Source: Methylophilus medardicus | GTDB lineage: Bacteria; Pseudomonadota; Gammaproteobacteria; Burkholderiales; Methylophilaceae | Direction: 5' to 3' | Length of the DNA: 64,000 nucleotides | Assembly: GCF_006363955.1 (NCBI RefSeq) | Contig: NZ_CP040948.1 | Coordinates: 1,116,001 to 1,180,000, forward strand | Shown: one piece after another, positions 8,135 through 17,861 of the stretch | How the letters are laid out: each line of letters opens with the position of its first letter | Numbering within the stretch: position 1 is the first letter of the stretch | The notes under the pieces: model-generated | What the model saw: only the letters and a program-made list of their open reading frames with translations | The model's database searches: none | What the model was told of the DNA's origin: nothing | Program-made: the position numbers and the translations under genes

Positions 8135-9247
8135 ATGAAAAAAAGCTTTTTAGGCTTGGCAATTGCTTCTGCATTTGTGTTTGCATCGCAAGTTGCACAA
8201 GCTGAAGACATGTACCGTGGTGCTTGGTATGTTGTTCCAGGTGCAACCTACATGAACACTGACAACGATCTCGAGGCTGACAATGGCCGCGGTGGTTTCC
8301 TGTCTATCGGTAAAGAGCTGAGCGAGCATTGGGACATTCAAGGTCGCTTGGGCTATAACCGTGCTGACGAAGATCTAGGCATTGCTGGCGCAAGCGGTAA
8401 GTACAAGCAGACTGCACTGGGCTTGGATGCTTTGTATCTGTTTAGCCGTGATAAATTCCGTCCATTCTTGCTGGCAGGTTTGGGTGCAGCGCGCAACAAC
8501 GTTGACTACTCCGTGCCTGGTTTAGACGTCGATGGTAAGAAAACCTCTTGGATGGCAAACGTAGGTTTGGGTGCACAATACTTGTTTAACGATAAGTTTG
8601 GTATTCAAGCTGATTTGCGTCATCAGTGGAGCCGTGCACGCGTTGCGGCGACAAATGGTGTTGTGAGCGATTCTGAAACCGATACCATCGGTAACACATT
8701 GTTCAATATTGGTGGTATTTTCCGCTTTGGTGCACCAGCACCAGTGGTTGAAGAGCCAACACCAGAACCAACGCCAGCGCCAATGGCAGCTGCTGAGCCA
8801 GCACCGGCTCCAGCACCAGCACCAGCGCCAATTCCAGCACCAATGTGCAAACCACAAAACGAAACAGTGACTGTTAGTGCAGAAAAACTGTTTGGTTTCG
8901 ACAAGGCCAATTTGCGTGAAGAAGGCCGTAAAGTGTTGGAAGAAACAGCTGCTAAAATCAAATCTAACCCAGAAATTTCTGCAGTGGTTGTGACTGGTCA
9001 CACTGACCGTATCGGTTCCGATGCTTACAACCAGAAATTGTCTGAGCGCCGTGCTAAACAAGTGGCTGATTATCTGATCGCTCAAGGTGTAGATAGCAAT
9101 ATCATCACTTCTGAAGGTAAAGGTAAAACTGAGCCAGTGGTTCAGTGCGATGGTAAAAAAGTAAGCAAAAAATTGATTTCTTGCTTGCAACCTAACCGCC
9201 GCGTAGAGATCCGCGCTGAAGGCACCAAACAAGTTGGCTGCCAATAA
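8135..9247 (+). CDS. OmpA family outer membrane protein
   Basis: A 370-residue OmpA-type porin. A signal peptide (about residues 1-23, ending QVAQA) leads to an N-terminal eight-strand barrel (about 24-200). A linker made of Pro-Ala-Glu repeats (about 205-245) follows, then a C-terminal peptidoglycan-binding domain with VVVTGHTDRIGSDAYNQKLS and ERRAKQVADYL, including the Asp and Arg that bind diaminopimelate. It anchors the outer membrane to the cell wall. The start follows AAGGAGTCA at good spacing; an out-of-frame ATG 4 bases upstream is ignored. A strong terminator follows, so it is probably a single-gene unit. Confidence 0.93.
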   Translation: MKKSFLGLAIASAFVFASQVAQAEDMYRGAWYVVPGATYMNTDNDLEADNGRGGFLSIGKELSEHWDIQGRLGYNRADEDLGIAGASGKYKQTALGLDALYLFSRDKFRPFLLAGLGAARNNVDYSVPGLDVDGKKTSWMANVGLGAQYLFNDKFGIQADLRHQWSRARVAATNGVVSDSETDTIGNTLFNIGGIFRFGAPAPVVEEPTPEPTPAPMAAAEPAPAPAPAPAPIPAPMCKPQNETVTVSAEKLFGFDKANLREEGRKVLEETAAKIKSNPEISAVVVTGHTDRIGSDAYNQKLSERRAKQVADYLIAQGVDSNIITSEGKGKTEPVVQCDGKKVSKKLISCLQPNRRVEIRAEGTKQVGCQ

Positions 9248-9265
9248 TCAGATGTTGCTCTGAAT

Positions 9266-9294
9266 AAAACCACGCGTAAGCGTGGTTTTTTTTT
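9266..9294 (+). terminator. Rho-independent terminator after ompA
   Basis: Perfect 10-bp stem AAAACCACGC / GCGTGGTTTT with a GTAA loop and a run of nine T. It begins 18 bp after the ompA stop. Confidence 0.93.
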
Positions 9295-9335
9295 GCCTAT
9301 CGGCTTGACTGAGATTTTTGTGGGATTGGCTCAGT

Positions 9336-9341
9336 TATAAT
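9336..9341 (+). promoter_or_regulatory. -10 element of mtaD, possibly leaderless
   Basis: A perfect TATAAT ends 6 bases before the mtaD ATG (9348), just after the ompA terminator. There is no Shine-Dalgarno sequence (gap CCAGCT). A TTGACT at 9305-9310 is 25 bp upstream of the hexamer, too far for a standard -35. Confidence 0.55.
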
Positions 9342-9347
9342 CCAGCT

Positions 9348-10685
9348 ATGGTTGAAACTCGATTTATTATCAAAGCACGCTGGGTGATTCCGATGGATGC
9401 GGGTGATCCAGTGCTTGAGCATCATGCCGTGTTGGTGGATGACGGACAAATCAAGGCCATTGTGCCTAAAACTGCGATTCCAGCGTGGGCAGAGGATTGG
9501 CCAGTCATTGATTGCGCTCAACACGCCTTGCTTCCTGGCTTCATTAATTTGCATGCCCATAGCAGTATGAATTTGTTAAAAGGCTATGCGGACGATGTCG
9601 CGTTAATGCCATGGCTTCACACGCATATTTGGCCTGCAGAAAAACGGTGGGTATCCAAACCATTTGTGCATGATGGTAGCCTGCTCGCCTGTGCAGAGAT
9701 GCTCAGTGGCGGCATCACCACTTTCAATGACATGTATTTTTTTCCGCAATCGACCATAGAGGCCGTGAAACGAGCGGGGATGCGCGCGCACATTGGGTTG
9801 GTTGTGTTGGAGTTTCCAAGCAATTATGCAGCCACCGCCCATGAGTATATTCGATTGGGCACCGAAGTCCGTGACCAATACAAGTCTGAATCATTGCTGA
9901 GTTTTTCATTTGCACCGCATGCGCCCTATACCGTGAGTGACCTCACTTTTGAGCAGATCGTCACTTTGTCTGAACAACTCAATCTGGGCATTCATACGCA
10001 CTTACATGAAACGCGCGCAGAGATAGACCAAAGCCTTGAGCAATTTGGTGTGCGGCCGTTGCAACGCTTGCTGTCACTGGGTGCGATTGGTCCCGGTACC
10101 GTGCTGGCCCATGGTGTGCACCTAGAGCCGCATGAGCTGGAGACCTTATCCAGACAAGGTGCCCACCTCGCGCACTGCCCCAGTTCAAATTTGAAACTCT
10201 CCAGTGGTATCGCCCCTGTGGCGGCGGCGCTAACGGCAGGTGTCAATGTCGGCTTGGGCACGGATGGTGCGGCGAGCAATAATCGGCTGGATCTTTGGCA
10301 AGAGATGCGCACCGCTGCCTTGTTGGCTAAAGTGAGTGAGCAGGGTGCAGCGGCACTGCCGGCGTATCAAGCCTTATCTATGGCAACATTGCATGGCGCA
10401 CGTGCGCTGGGCCTACAGGATAAAGTTGGCAGTATTGAAGTCGGTAAACAGGCTGATTTGGTTGCAGTTAAGCTGGATGACCTGAATAGCCTACCTTGTT
10501 TTGATCCAATCTCGCATCTGGTCTATGTGGCTGGCCGTGAGCAAGTTACCCATACCTGGGTGGATGGCTCGTTACTTTATCAGCGAATGCCGGATGGCCA
10601 ACCGCAATTTAATCAGATCGAAGTTGAAGAATTAAGGTCTATTGCATTGCAGTGGCAATTAAAGCTGCAAACAACCGCCAGTTAA
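9348..10685 (+). CDS. mtaD: TRZ/ATZ family amidohydrolase, probable 5-methylthioadenosine / S-adenosylhomocysteine deaminase
   Basis: A 445-residue metal-dependent amidohydrolase. Metal ligands are visible as NLHAHSSMN (two His), [22 protein letters not shown] and [15 protein letters not shown]. These fit the MtaD/TRZ-ATZ group that deaminates 5'-methylthioadenosine and S-adenosylhomocysteine, by-products of S-adenosylmethionine use. In betaproteobacteria it commonly sits before ubiG and gph, as here; ubiG is an SAM-dependent methyltransferase, so removal of its product is a sensible link. The frame extends 30 bases upstream to a TTG, but the ATG at 9348 matches the family start. The substrate cannot be proven from sequence. 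Confidence 0.82.
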   Translation: MVETRFIIKARWVIPMDAGDPVLEHHAVLVDDGQIKAIVPKTAIPAWAEDWPVIDCAQHALLPGFINLHAHSSMNLLKGYADDVALMPWLHTHIWPAEKRWVSKPFVHDGSLLACAEMLSGGITTFNDMYFFPQSTIEAVKRAGMRAHIGLVVLEFPSNYAATAHEYIRLGTEVRDQYKSESLLSFSFAPHAPYTVSDLTFEQIVTLSEQLNLGIHTHLHETRAEIDQSLEQFGVRPLQRLLSLGAIGPGTVLAHGVHLEPHELETLSRQGAHLAHCPSSNLKLSSGIAPVAAALTAGVNVGLGTDGAASNNRLDLWQEMRTAALLAKVSEQGAAALPAYQALSMATLHGARALGLQDKVGSIEVGKQADLVAVKLDDLNSLPCFDPISHLVYVAGREQVTHTWVDGSLLYQRMPDGQPQFNQIEVEELRSIALQWQLKLQTTAS

Positions 10686-10722
10686 GCTAACTGTTAGTGC
10701 ACCACTAATTAAAGGAGCGATT

Positions 10723-11421
10723 ATGACGAATGTAGAAGTCGCAGAGGTGAATAAGTTTTCTGAGTTGGCCCATCAGTGGTGGGACCAACAAGGAGTGTTT
10801 AAACCTTTGCACCAATTAAATCCGTTACGTCTGGATTACATTGATAACCGTGCTTCTTTGCAGGGTAAGCAAGTGTTGGATGTAGGCTGTGGCGGGGGAA
10901 TTTTAAGTGAATCCATGGCGCAACGCGGCGCGCAAGTGACGGGTATCGATTTAGCAGAAAAATCGCTGCAGGTGGCCCAGCTGCACGCACTGGATTCTGG
11001 CGTTCAATTGGAATACCGTTGTGTGGCCGTTGAAGCGCTCGCGGAAGAACAACCGCAAACGTTTGATGTGGTGACTTGTATGGAAATGCTGGAGCATGTG
11101 CCAGATCCTAGTAGCGTGGTGCGTGCCTGCGCGCGCTTAGTAAAGCCGGGAGGGCACGTTTTTTTCTCGACTTTAAACCGCAATGCCAAAGCGTATTTGA
11201 TGGCGGTGGTTGGCGCAGAATACGTGCTCAATCTGCTACCCAAAGGGACGCATGATTACAGCAAGTTTATTAAGCCCTCAGAGCTTGCGGCATGGATGCG
11301 TGCATCTGGCCTAGAACTGCAACACCAAACTGGCGTGAGTTATCACCCATTGAATAAGCAATATGCATTGACGTCAGATACGAGTGTCAATTATATGTTG
11401 CATGCCATCAAGGATCTTTGA
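10723..11421 (+). CDS. ubiG: Ubiquinone biosynthesis O-methyltransferase UbiG
   Basis: A 232-residue class I SAM-dependent methyltransferase that performs both O-methylations in ubiquinone synthesis. The start is [20 protein letters not shown], where the [10 protein letters not shown] motif is typical of UbiG. The SAM-binding glycine loop is [20 protein letters not shown], followed by [11 protein letters not shown] and [22 protein letters not shown] before the ATG is a strong ribosome site. The gene overlaps a TTG-extended reading of the next frame, but gph most likely starts 11 bp after this stop. Confidence 0.95.
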   Translation: MTNVEVAEVNKFSELAHQWWDQQGVFKPLHQLNPLRLDYIDNRASLQGKQVLDVGCGGGILSESMAQRGAQVTGIDLAEKSLQVAQLHALDSGVQLEYRCVAVEALAEEQPQTFDVVTCMEMLEHVPDPSSVVRACARLVKPGGHVFFSTLNRNAKAYLMAVVGAEYVLNLLPKGTHDYSKFIKPSELAAWMRASGLELQHQTGVSYHPLNKQYALTSDTSVNYMLHAIKDL

Positions 11422-11432
11422 CAGGACGTGTA

Positions 11433-12077
11433 ATGCAAGCTGTGTTGTTTGATTTTGACGGGACGTTGGTCGATACCGCCCCCGATCTAGGTTATGCCTT
11501 GAATTTGCAACGTGAGCGTCATGGGCTGCACGCGTTACCGGATGCCGCTATTCGACCCTATGCCTCTCACGGCTCGCGTGGCTTGCTTGAAGTCGGCTTC
11601 GGCTTGCTGCCTAGTGACGCCGATTTTGAAGCCATGCGCACCGAATATCTGGCGCTGTATACGCAGGTGATGACCCGTCAACCGCAGTTATTTGATGGCA
11701 TGGCAGAAACGTTGCAAGGGATTGAGCAACGTGGGTTGCGTTGGGGGATCGTCACCAACAAGCCGCGACGCTTTACCATGCCGATGGTGACGCACATGGG
11801 ATTAGATCTGCAGGCTGCAGCAGTGATTAGTGGTGATGATGCGCCCCAACCCAAGCCCTCACCACAAACCTTGTTACTTGCTTGCGAACGCATGGCCATC
11901 GATCCGAAAACCGTCTGGTATATCGGCGATGCAGAGCGGGACATTCAGGCGGGCAGAGCCGCCGGAATGAAAACACTGGTGGCTTTGTTTGGCTACCTGT
12001 CGTCGAATGACCAACCGCACACTTGGGGTGCCGATGGTTGTATTGCGCATCCCCAAGATTTGCTGGCTTATTTGTAA
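11433..12077 (+). CDS. gph: Phosphoglycolate phosphatase (HAD family)
   Basis: A 214-residue haloacid-dehalogenase hydrolase. Motif I is LFDFDGTLVDTAPDL with the nucleophile Asp and the second catalytic Asp; motif II is the Thr in WGIVTNKPRRF; the Lys of motif III lies in PQPKPSPQTLL; motif IV is YIGDAERDIQAGRAAGM. This matches the Gph group that hydrolyses 2-phosphoglycolate; related activities such as pyrimidine nucleotidase cannot be ruled out. The ATG at 11433 has GGA seven bases upstream and is preferred over a TTG at 11418. It is the last gene of mtaD-ubiG-gph and converges on the EAL-GGDEF gene with a 5-bp gap. Confidence 0.87.
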   Translation: MQAVLFDFDGTLVDTAPDLGYALNLQRERHGLHALPDAAIRPYASHGSRGLLEVGFGLLPSDADFEAMRTEYLALYTQVMTRQPQLFDGMAETLQGIEQRGLRWGIVTNKPRRFTMPMVTHMGLDLQAAAVISGDDAPQPKPSPQTLLLACERMAIDPKTVWYIGDAERDIQAGRAAGMKTLVALFGYLSSNDQPHTWGADGCIAHPQDLLAYL

Positions 12078-12082
12078 TGGGT

Positions 12083-14467
12083 CTATGGCTGCCTTGCGCT
12101 ACTGAGGACCGCCATGGCTGCAATATTAATATCTGCCACCAAGATGCTCTGAAGTTGACCTGCCTCATCCAGCAGCGGTAGCGAAACGGTGAGACAGAAA
12201 TCCTCAGTCGCTGTTGATAGGTAAATGCTTGATATATACGGCGCGTGCGTTTCAGCAACACTTTGATAATACGCTTGTTGACTGCGGTTAATACCGGCGC
12301 CACCCGCTTTGATTTTGCCGTACATGTTTGGATTAATCCAGTTGGCATGGCGTTGTACACCATTTGGTTCCAGTTCGAAGATGACCTCAAAGTAGGGAAA
12401 CTCAGCAAAGCAACCGTCCAAATCATGCGAACCAGTCGACCGCTGGATGTGGAGCAGGGATTGCAAGGCGGCTAAGGCGCGCTGCTGCCAATCAGAATAG
12501 AATTCTTTTTTCGGGAATATGGTTTGTGGTGGGGTATCTTCTACCACCACAATGCTACCGAGATTGGCTTTGCCTATTTTTTTAAGCATGGCTGCCCGCT
12601 CTGCGGCCATCACACTGTTTTCTAGCGTGCCTTGCGCGCCATTTACCACTGCAATAGACACGCTGGCCACTGGGTGGTCTTTGCCATCCTCTGTGGTGAA
12701 AAAACCACGCTCGAGGTCAGTCGCATCGTAGAGGTGCACGGCGAGTGCTTGAAATTGGCTGATAATGTGCAGCAGCGTATCGCTGAGGGTTGCGACCTTA
12801 TGATCGTAGATCAATACAAAATCATCCCCACCGATATGGCCGACCATCACCCCTGATTTATCTTGAAACTCTTGGCGGATGATTTCAGAAAGTAGTCGGA
12901 TCATGGCATCCCCGCGGATAAAGCCATAACGATCGTTATAGGCCTTAAAGTGGTCCAGATCGATATACACCAATTGCGTATTGGGGTTGTTGCGCAAGCT
13001 ATTGTCTAGTGTTTGCCGCAGCGTAGGGCCCGTGGTGAGATGGCTCAAGGGATGTAAGTTTCCAGTGGATGCTTTACGGCTGATTAACTGGGCCATGATT
13101 TCCATCGGTTGCAGTATGCCGACATAGGCGCCATGCTCGTTCACGGTAATCCATATGTCTGTATTGCCTCGCTCCAGATAAAAAATGCGCGCAAGCACAG
13201 AGGAGGGGATCATGTGATTGATCACTTTGGGTAAGGGGTCGCAACAAGCGCCCAAGCCAGACACTTTCTTTGAAAAAACTTTACCGCGCCGCAGCACCCC
13301 GAGCGGAATGCGACCATCCAGTACCACGGCGATGGCGACATCGGTGTGTGCGTTGAATAAGCTTCTGGCTTCGGCAAGCGAGCTACTCACGTCAATGGTG
13401 AGTCCGTGACTGATGAATTCGCCAATATGGAAGTCATCGGGCACATGTGAGCGATGCGACTCATCACGGATAGGGAGTGCGGTGACTTGGTCACTCGGTT
13501 CGCTTTGCGGGTGGGCAAAATAATGACCTTGCGCGTAGTGCAATCCTAAATCCTGACAATAGGTAATATCTTCAACCCGCTCCAAGCCCTCTGCAATAAT
13601 GGTGCAACCCAAACGTTGTGCCATTGAAATGATGGCTTCGAGCAGCACGGTTCTAACGCGGCTACCTTGAGCCTCATGCACAATCGCGCGGTCAATTTTA
13701 ATGAAATCTGCGCGGACTTCAGCCAGTATCCGCAGTCCGTTAAAGCCAGATCCCATGTCATCGAGTGCAATGCGCAAGCCATGCATGCGAATTTCGTCAC
13801 AGTAGCGTGCCAGTGTTTCTGGGTTGGTTTTCTCACTTTCGACAATCTCGATCACCACATCGCGTTTATCAATCGCCTGCTGGGACAACATATTTAAAAT
13901 AAAATCTAGCCAGCCCGGGCTCATGATCGTTTGCGGCAATACGTTAATAAAAATCGGCTTGGTGGCGGAAATGGATTGTGACTTGCCAACGAGTGCCAGA
14001 CGCTGGCACGCCAAGTCTAGTTCGTGGGTACGCCTCACTTCTGCGGCCAGTGCAAACGCTTCCGCGCCATTGAGCCAGTGTCCCTCCGGTGTTTTTAGTC
14101 GGCAAAGCGCCTCAAATCCAAACACTTTGCCGCCTTGGCTAAAATCAACAATCGGCTGGTAATGCATTTGCACATGCGGTTCAAGCGCTGACAACAACCA
14201 CGGATATTTGTGACGCGCGTAGAAGGTATTAAACGGCATGGTGGCTGCTAAAGCCGCCATTGGCGCCAGGCGTTGGTTTGCCAGCGCAACCAGCACCCAA
14301 GTCTCTTTTAAGGTGTCTGCGGATACTTGTTCAATGATTTGATCTAGTTTTTGCAGCAGTTCCGTTTCTGTTTGATAACTGAATCCGGTGTCGTTCATGC
14401 TGGTTAGCCCTAGCCGCGCTAATTGGGCGTGATTGTTAGCGTCAAAGGTATGTAGAAACAGTTCCAT
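12083..14467 (-). CDS. EAL-CBS-GGDEF cyclic-di-GMP protein with C-terminal Cache-like domain
   Basis: A 794-residue protein with no clear membrane segment. The order is unusual: an N-terminal region, an EAL phosphodiesterase domain (about residues 95-335), a CBS pair (about 350-475), a GGDEF domain (about 495-650) and a PDC/Cache-like C-terminus (about 670-790). The EAL residues appear complete (FGFEALCRL, INVLPQ, EIVESEK, ALDDMGSGF, DFIKIDRA, AEGLE, YAQGHYF), so phosphodiesterase activity is likely. The GGDEF signature reads GGDDF and I see no RxxD inhibitory site, so cyclase activity is uncertain. No Shine-Dalgarno sequence is seen. Its neighbours give no hint of the signal. Confidence 0.85.
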   Translation of the reverse strand: MELFLHTFDANNHAQLARLGLTSMNDTGFSYQTETELLQKLDQIIEQVSADTLKETWVLVALANQRLAPMAALAATMPFNTFYARHKYPWLLSALEPHVQMHYQPIVDFSQGGKVFGFEALCRLKTPEGHWLNGAEAFALAAEVRRTHELDLACQRLALVGKSQSISATKPIFINVLPQTIMSPGWLDFILNMLSQQAIDKRDVVIEIVESEKTNPETLARYCDEIRMHGLRIALDDMGSGFNGLRILAEVRADFIKIDRAIVHEAQGSRVRTVLLEAIISMAQRLGCTIIAEGLERVEDITYCQDLGLHYAQGHYFAHPQSEPSDQVTALPIRDESHRSHVPDDFHIGEFISHGLTIDVSSSLAEARSLFNAHTDVAIAVVLDGRIPLGVLRRGKVFSKKVSGLGACCDPLPKVINHMIPSSVLARIFYLERGNTDIWITVNEHGAYVGILQPMEIMAQLISRKASTGNLHPLSHLTTGPTLRQTLDNSLRNNPNTQLVYIDLDHFKAYNDRYGFIRGDAMIRLLSEIIRQEFQDKSGVMVGHIGGDDFVLIYDHKVATLSDTLLHIISQFQALAVHLYDATDLERGFFTTEDGKDHPVASVSIAVVNGAQGTLENSVMAAERAAMLKKIGKANLGSIVVVEDTPPQTIFPKKEFYSDWQQRALAALQSLLHIQRSTGSHDLDGCFAEFPYFEVIFELEPNGVQRHANWINPNMYGKIKAGGAGINRSQQAYYQSVAETHAPYISSIYLSTATEDFCLTVSLPLLDEAGQLQSILVADINIAAMAVLSSARQP

Positions 14468-14728
14468 GAAATATCACTTTGCTTGTGTGAGATGAAGAAC
14501 AGGCTGGCTTGTGGCTTGGCCCTGGCGAGCATTCGCCGGAGGTGAGGCTGGCTAAGCTGCTTCACTACTATAACGACAGGCAAACTTTTTTATTTGCAGG
14601 AAGAACGGGCATAACACGGCGGAAACCATGCGATTGGCGGCTGTCAACGGCCCAATAATGCTTAAATTTGAGACAAAATCTGCGCCAAGAATGCGCAAAA
14701 TCAACGTGCAGATGGCGCTAAGAAATCT

Positions 14729-15328
14729 TTAAGTGACGGCTTTGCGCTCTAGCAGGGCGGTCGAAAGTGTGCCGCTATCGACGTACTCAATTTCACCACC
14801 CATGGGTAAGCCGCGTGCGATGCGACTGACTTGAATACCACGCGATTTAAGCATCTGACCAATGTAATGGGCAGTGGCTTCCCCTTCAGAGGTAAAGTTG
14901 GTGGCAACGATGACTTCATGAATGGCCGGGTCTTGCGCCCGTTTTAACAGGGTGTCCAGGTGGATATCTTTCGGGCCGATGCCATCCATGGGCGAAAGTT
15001 TTCCCATTAATACGAAGTATTGGCCCTGATAACTGCGTGTATTTTCAAGCATCATGAGATCGGTGGGCATCTCGACCACACACAGGATAGATTTGTCGCG
15101 CTGACTGTCTTGACAGAGGCTGCATGCGCTATGCTCGCTGAAGTTATTGCAATAATCGCAATGCGCCAGCTTGTCCAGCGCCTGCTGTAAGCTAGCGGCC
15201 AGCTTTTGTGCACCCTCGCGGTCGCGCTGTAGCAAGTGGTAAGCCATGCGGGTGGAGGACTTTGGGCCGACGCCGGGCAAGCAGCGCAGCGCGCTGATCA
15301 GCTGTTCAAGCACTGCTGGATTATTCAA
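14729..15328 (-). CDS. recR: Recombination mediator protein RecR
   Basis: A 199-residue RecR, which works with RecO and RecF to load RecA on gapped DNA. Visible parts: the helix-hairpin-helix [19 protein letters not shown], a four-Cys zinc finger ([16 protein letters not shown]), and a Toprim domain with [18 protein letters not shown] and [16 protein letters not shown]. The start is a TTG at 15328, supported by GGGAGG five bases upstream and by the family N-terminus. It is the last gene of the dnaX-ybaB-recR operon, the standard bacterial order. Confidence 0.96.
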   Translation of the reverse strand: MNNPAVLEQLISALRCLPGVGPKSSTRMAYHLLQRDREGAQKLAASLQQALDKLAHCDYCNNFSEHSACSLCQDSQRDKSILCVVEMPTDLMMLENTRSYQGQYFVLMGKLSPMDGIGPKDIHLDTLLKRAQDPAIHEVIVATNFTSEGEATAHYIGQMLKSRGIQVSRIARGLPMGGEIEYVDSGTLSTALLERKAVT

Positions 15329-15333
15329 GCAGC

Positions 15334-15339
15334 CTCCCT
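15334..15339 (-). promoter_or_regulatory. Ribosome binding site that fixes the TTG start of recR
   Basis: Read on the minus strand, GGGAGG precedes the TTG at 15328 by 5 bases (CTGCT region between). No ATG or GTG at a suitable place gives the conserved N-terminus, so the unusual TTG start is accepted. Confidence 0.7.
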
Positions 15340-15341
15340 GA

Positions 15342-15653
15342 TTAGAACGGCAATTTAAAGCCAGGTGGCATTAAGTTGCCCATTTTGGCGGCACTGGTCG
15401 CCTCTGCTTTGGCTTTGGCATCTTTTAATGCGATTAACAGCAGATCTTCCAGTGTTTCTTTATCGTCCATGGCTGCGTCCTCAATGTGCACGCGTTTGAC
15501 GTCATGACTACAGGTCATGACAATTTTTACCATGCCGTTGCTAGCGATTCCCTCGACTTCTAACGTCGCGAGTTCCGCTTGCGCTTTTTGCATATTGGCC
15601 TGCATCATCTGGGCCTGTTTCATCATATTGCCCATGCCACCTTTCATCATCAT
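15342..15653 (-). CDS. ybaB: YbaB/EbfC nucleoid-associated protein
   Basis: A 103-residue YbaB/EbfC-family DNA-binding protein, a dimer with a tweezer shape in known members. [19 protein letters not shown] at the start is the family hallmark, followed by [20 protein letters not shown]. Three ATG codons stand in a row (15653, 15650, 15647) after AGGAGC; spacing favours the second or third, but the longest form is given. It lies between dnaX and recR as in most bacteria and is probably translated from the same mRNA. Confidence 0.94.
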   Translation of the reverse strand: MMMKGGMGNMMKQAQMMQANMQKAQAELATLEVEGIASNGMVKIVMTCSHDVKRVHIEDAAMDDKETLEDLLLIALKDAKAKAEATSAAKMGNLMPPGFKLPF

Positions 15654-15673
15654 CTGCTCCTAAAATAGTGGGG

Positions 15674-17443
15674 TTAATGTAAGGGTTTAATGGAGTTAGG
15701 GATAATGGTAGCCCCCATCTCCTGCATCAAGCCCTGCACGAAGCGGTCAGCCATGATGGCCTCGGTTGCTTGATCTTGTAATTCTGCTTTTTCAACGGCT
15801 TGTTGTCTGGCGGGCGTATTCGCTTCTTGCCCGGTGACGATGTTTAATTTGAGACGCCGACCAAAATGGCTACTGAGCGCGCTATTGAGCTTGTCGAGAT
15901 AGTTTGCACTGGCCAAGTGCTTATGGGCTTCACTGATACGTAATGTCATCGTATCTGCATCAAAGCTGACCAGCTCACAGTTTTGTGCCAAGGCGCGCAC
16001 CAGTCCCAGTTTACTTAAATGGTTTTCGACCAACCCCCGCCAGTTCCCATCCCAAGCGACTGGCGCCGATTCTGACGCCTGCGCCATGATCGGTGCAGAG
16101 AACGACTGTTGCGGAATTTGCTCTAGGGCCGCTATCGCCTGACGAGGCGCGGCTGGCGTTGAAGCTTGCGCTGGCCGGGTTGCGATCACCGGTGCAGAAG
16201 CAATGGCGGCGGCACCAGTCTGCGATGCCTCGTTGCTCTCGCTCGCACTCATCTGGCGTGTGTTTGCTAATGCAGCACGCGCGCCACCTCCGCCATTGCT
16301 CCGAGACGGGCCTTCGGAAGACCCACCATTGCTCGATGTTGGCGCGCTGGGAGTCATCGCGTCTGCTTTGAAAGCCAGCAGACGCAGCAAGGTCATGGTA
16401 AATCCGGCGTATGCATCCGGCGCCAGACCGATATCACGGTGGCCTAAAATGCAAATTTGGTAATACAGTTGCAGCATCTCTGCGCTCAACTGTGACGCTA
16501 AATCCAGCAGGGTTTGCCGCTCAGGATGATCATCAGCAATGGCCTGCGGGCTGTATTGGGCCACTGCCAGCAGATGTAGCAGGGCCGCCAGATCGTTCAA
16601 AGCGCTTTCAAAGCCGATACTGCGCGACTCCATCTGCTGGGCAATATGCAGTAAACGCGTTGCGTCGCTGGCAATCAATGCATGCAACAGTTCATATAAA
16701 TAACTTTGGTCAATGGCCCCCAACATGCTGCGCACATCACTTTCACGCACAGATTGATTGCCATAAGCAATCGCTTGGTCGGTGAGTGACAAAGCATCTC
16801 GCATACTGCCATTTGCCGCACGCGCAATTAATTGCAAGGCAGGTGCTTCAAACGGTAATTGTTCTTGACCGAGAATATCTTGCAAATGCGCGGTAATGGT
16901 GCTGCTGGCCATTTGGCGAAGATTAAACTGCAAACAGCGTGAAAGAATGGTGACCGGCACTTTTTGTGGGTCAGTGGTCGCCAGTATAAATTTGACATGG
17001 GCTGGCGGTTCTTCCAGCGTTTTCAGCATGGCATTAAAAGCTTCTTTAGTCAGCATATGCACTTCATCGATCATATAGACTTTGAAGCGCCCGGAGGAGG
17101 GGGCATAAATTGCCTGCTCTAGCAGGCTGACCATGTCAGCGATCCCGCGGTTTGATGCTGCATCCATTTCTACGTAGTCGACATAGCGGCCAATATCAAT
17201 GGCAAGACAAGCTTCGCAGGTCCCGCAAGGCGTGGCAGTGATACCAGTGGCACAGTTGAGTGATTTTGCCAGAATACGCGATAAGGTGGTTTTGCCCACC
17301 CCACGCGTGCCCGTGAATAAATAGGCATGGTGCAGGCGTTGTTGGCTGAGTGCATTGCTTAATGCCTGAACCACATGGTCTTGACCGACCAGACTGCTAA
17401 AGGATTTTGGGCGCCATTTACGCGCCAATACTTGGTAAGACAT
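15674..17443 (-). CDS. dnaX: DNA polymerase III subunits gamma and tau
   Basis: A 589-residue DnaX, the clamp-loader ATPase that organises the replisome. AAA+ motifs are intact: Walker A FTGTRGVGKTTLSRILAK, a four-Cys zinc module (CATGITATPCGTCEAC), the Walker B region YMIDEVHMLTKEAFNAMLKT, and sensor 1 ILATTDPQKVPVTILSRC. After residue ~370 comes a low-complexity Ser/Gly/Ala-rich linker and a tau-like C-terminal domain. I did not see an obvious slippery A-run followed by a hairpin that would make a gamma frameshift product. The gene heads the dnaX-ybaB-recR operon, downstream of the SRP RNA gene on the same strand. Confidence 0.96.
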   Translation of the reverse strand: MSYQVLARKWRPKSFSSLVGQDHVVQALSNALSQQRLHHAYLFTGTRGVGKTTLSRILAKSLNCATGITATPCGTCEACLAIDIGRYVDYVEMDAASNRGIADMVSLLEQAIYAPSSGRFKVYMIDEVHMLTKEAFNAMLKTLEEPPAHVKFILATTDPQKVPVTILSRCLQFNLRQMASSTITAHLQDILGQEQLPFEAPALQLIARAANGSMRDALSLTDQAIAYGNQSVRESDVRSMLGAIDQSYLYELLHALIASDATRLLHIAQQMESRSIGFESALNDLAALLHLLAVAQYSPQAIADDHPERQTLLDLASQLSAEMLQLYYQICILGHRDIGLAPDAYAGFTMTLLRLLAFKADAMTPSAPTSSNGGSSEGPSRSNGGGGARAALANTRQMSASESNEASQTGAAAIASAPVIATRPAQASTPAAPRQAIAALEQIPQQSFSAPIMAQASESAPVAWDGNWRGLVENHLSKLGLVRALAQNCELVSFDADTMTLRISEAHKHLASANYLDKLNSALSSHFGRRLKLNIVTGQEANTPARQQAVEKAELQDQATEAIMADRFVQGLMQEMGATIIPNSIKPLH

Positions 17444-17590
17444 CGCGCACTCGAGTGATTAAAAGCTATAAAGCAAAACCATACTTTAGCTTAAATTGCC
17501 GGCTCATGCTTGACTCCATGACCACAAAATTGCGCATATTCAAACATGCAAGGCGTCGTCAATTGTATGTCAAATCGGAGGGCAATATGG

Positions 17591-17690
17591 AAAGGGTGCG
17601 AGCCCAACCCCCGGCACTTGCTCAATAGTTGTGGCTGCTTGCTTCCGCACCTGACCAGGTTGGCTATCTTACAATGCGGGGAGGCCCGCG
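17591..17690 (-). ncRNA. ffs: Signal recognition particle RNA (4.5S)
   Basis: On the minus strand the conserved apical segment GGTCAGGTGCGGAAGC, continuing AAGCAGCC, is the SRP RNA tetraloop and symmetric loop that bind Ffh. The ends pair as expected: GCGGGCC at the 5' side with GGCTCGC at the 3' side, including one G-U pair. A TACAAT hexamer (plus-strand positions 17697-17702) lies upstream at a distance that puts the start near 17690. The RNA is about 100 nt. The gene lies upstream of dnaX, a common arrangement. Ends are estimated from pairing only. Confidence 0.9.
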
Positions 17691-17861
17691 GGGGCTATTG
17701 TAACGCAAAACGATTTTACATAGATTTCTTTTTTAAGTTGATTGTTGCCGCTGCGCGATGCGCTAGTCTGTGAAATAACCAATAATCAAGCCTCTTATAG
17801 CCACATAAAAGCCAAGAGTTGCGCGCCATAATTATCTATATTTTTTTAGATTTAACTTATT

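Noticed and set aside
8740-8850. Repetitive CCAGCACCAGC-type sequence
   Set aside because: It is the codon pattern of the Pro-Ala linker of OmpA and not a CRISPR or a mobile repeat.
8522-9244. 240-codon antisense open frame inside ompA
   Set aside because: It lies wholly opposite a well-supported OmpA gene; its Trp/Cys-rich composition is the mirror of the Pro-Ala linker and beta-barrel codons, and it has no ribosome site.
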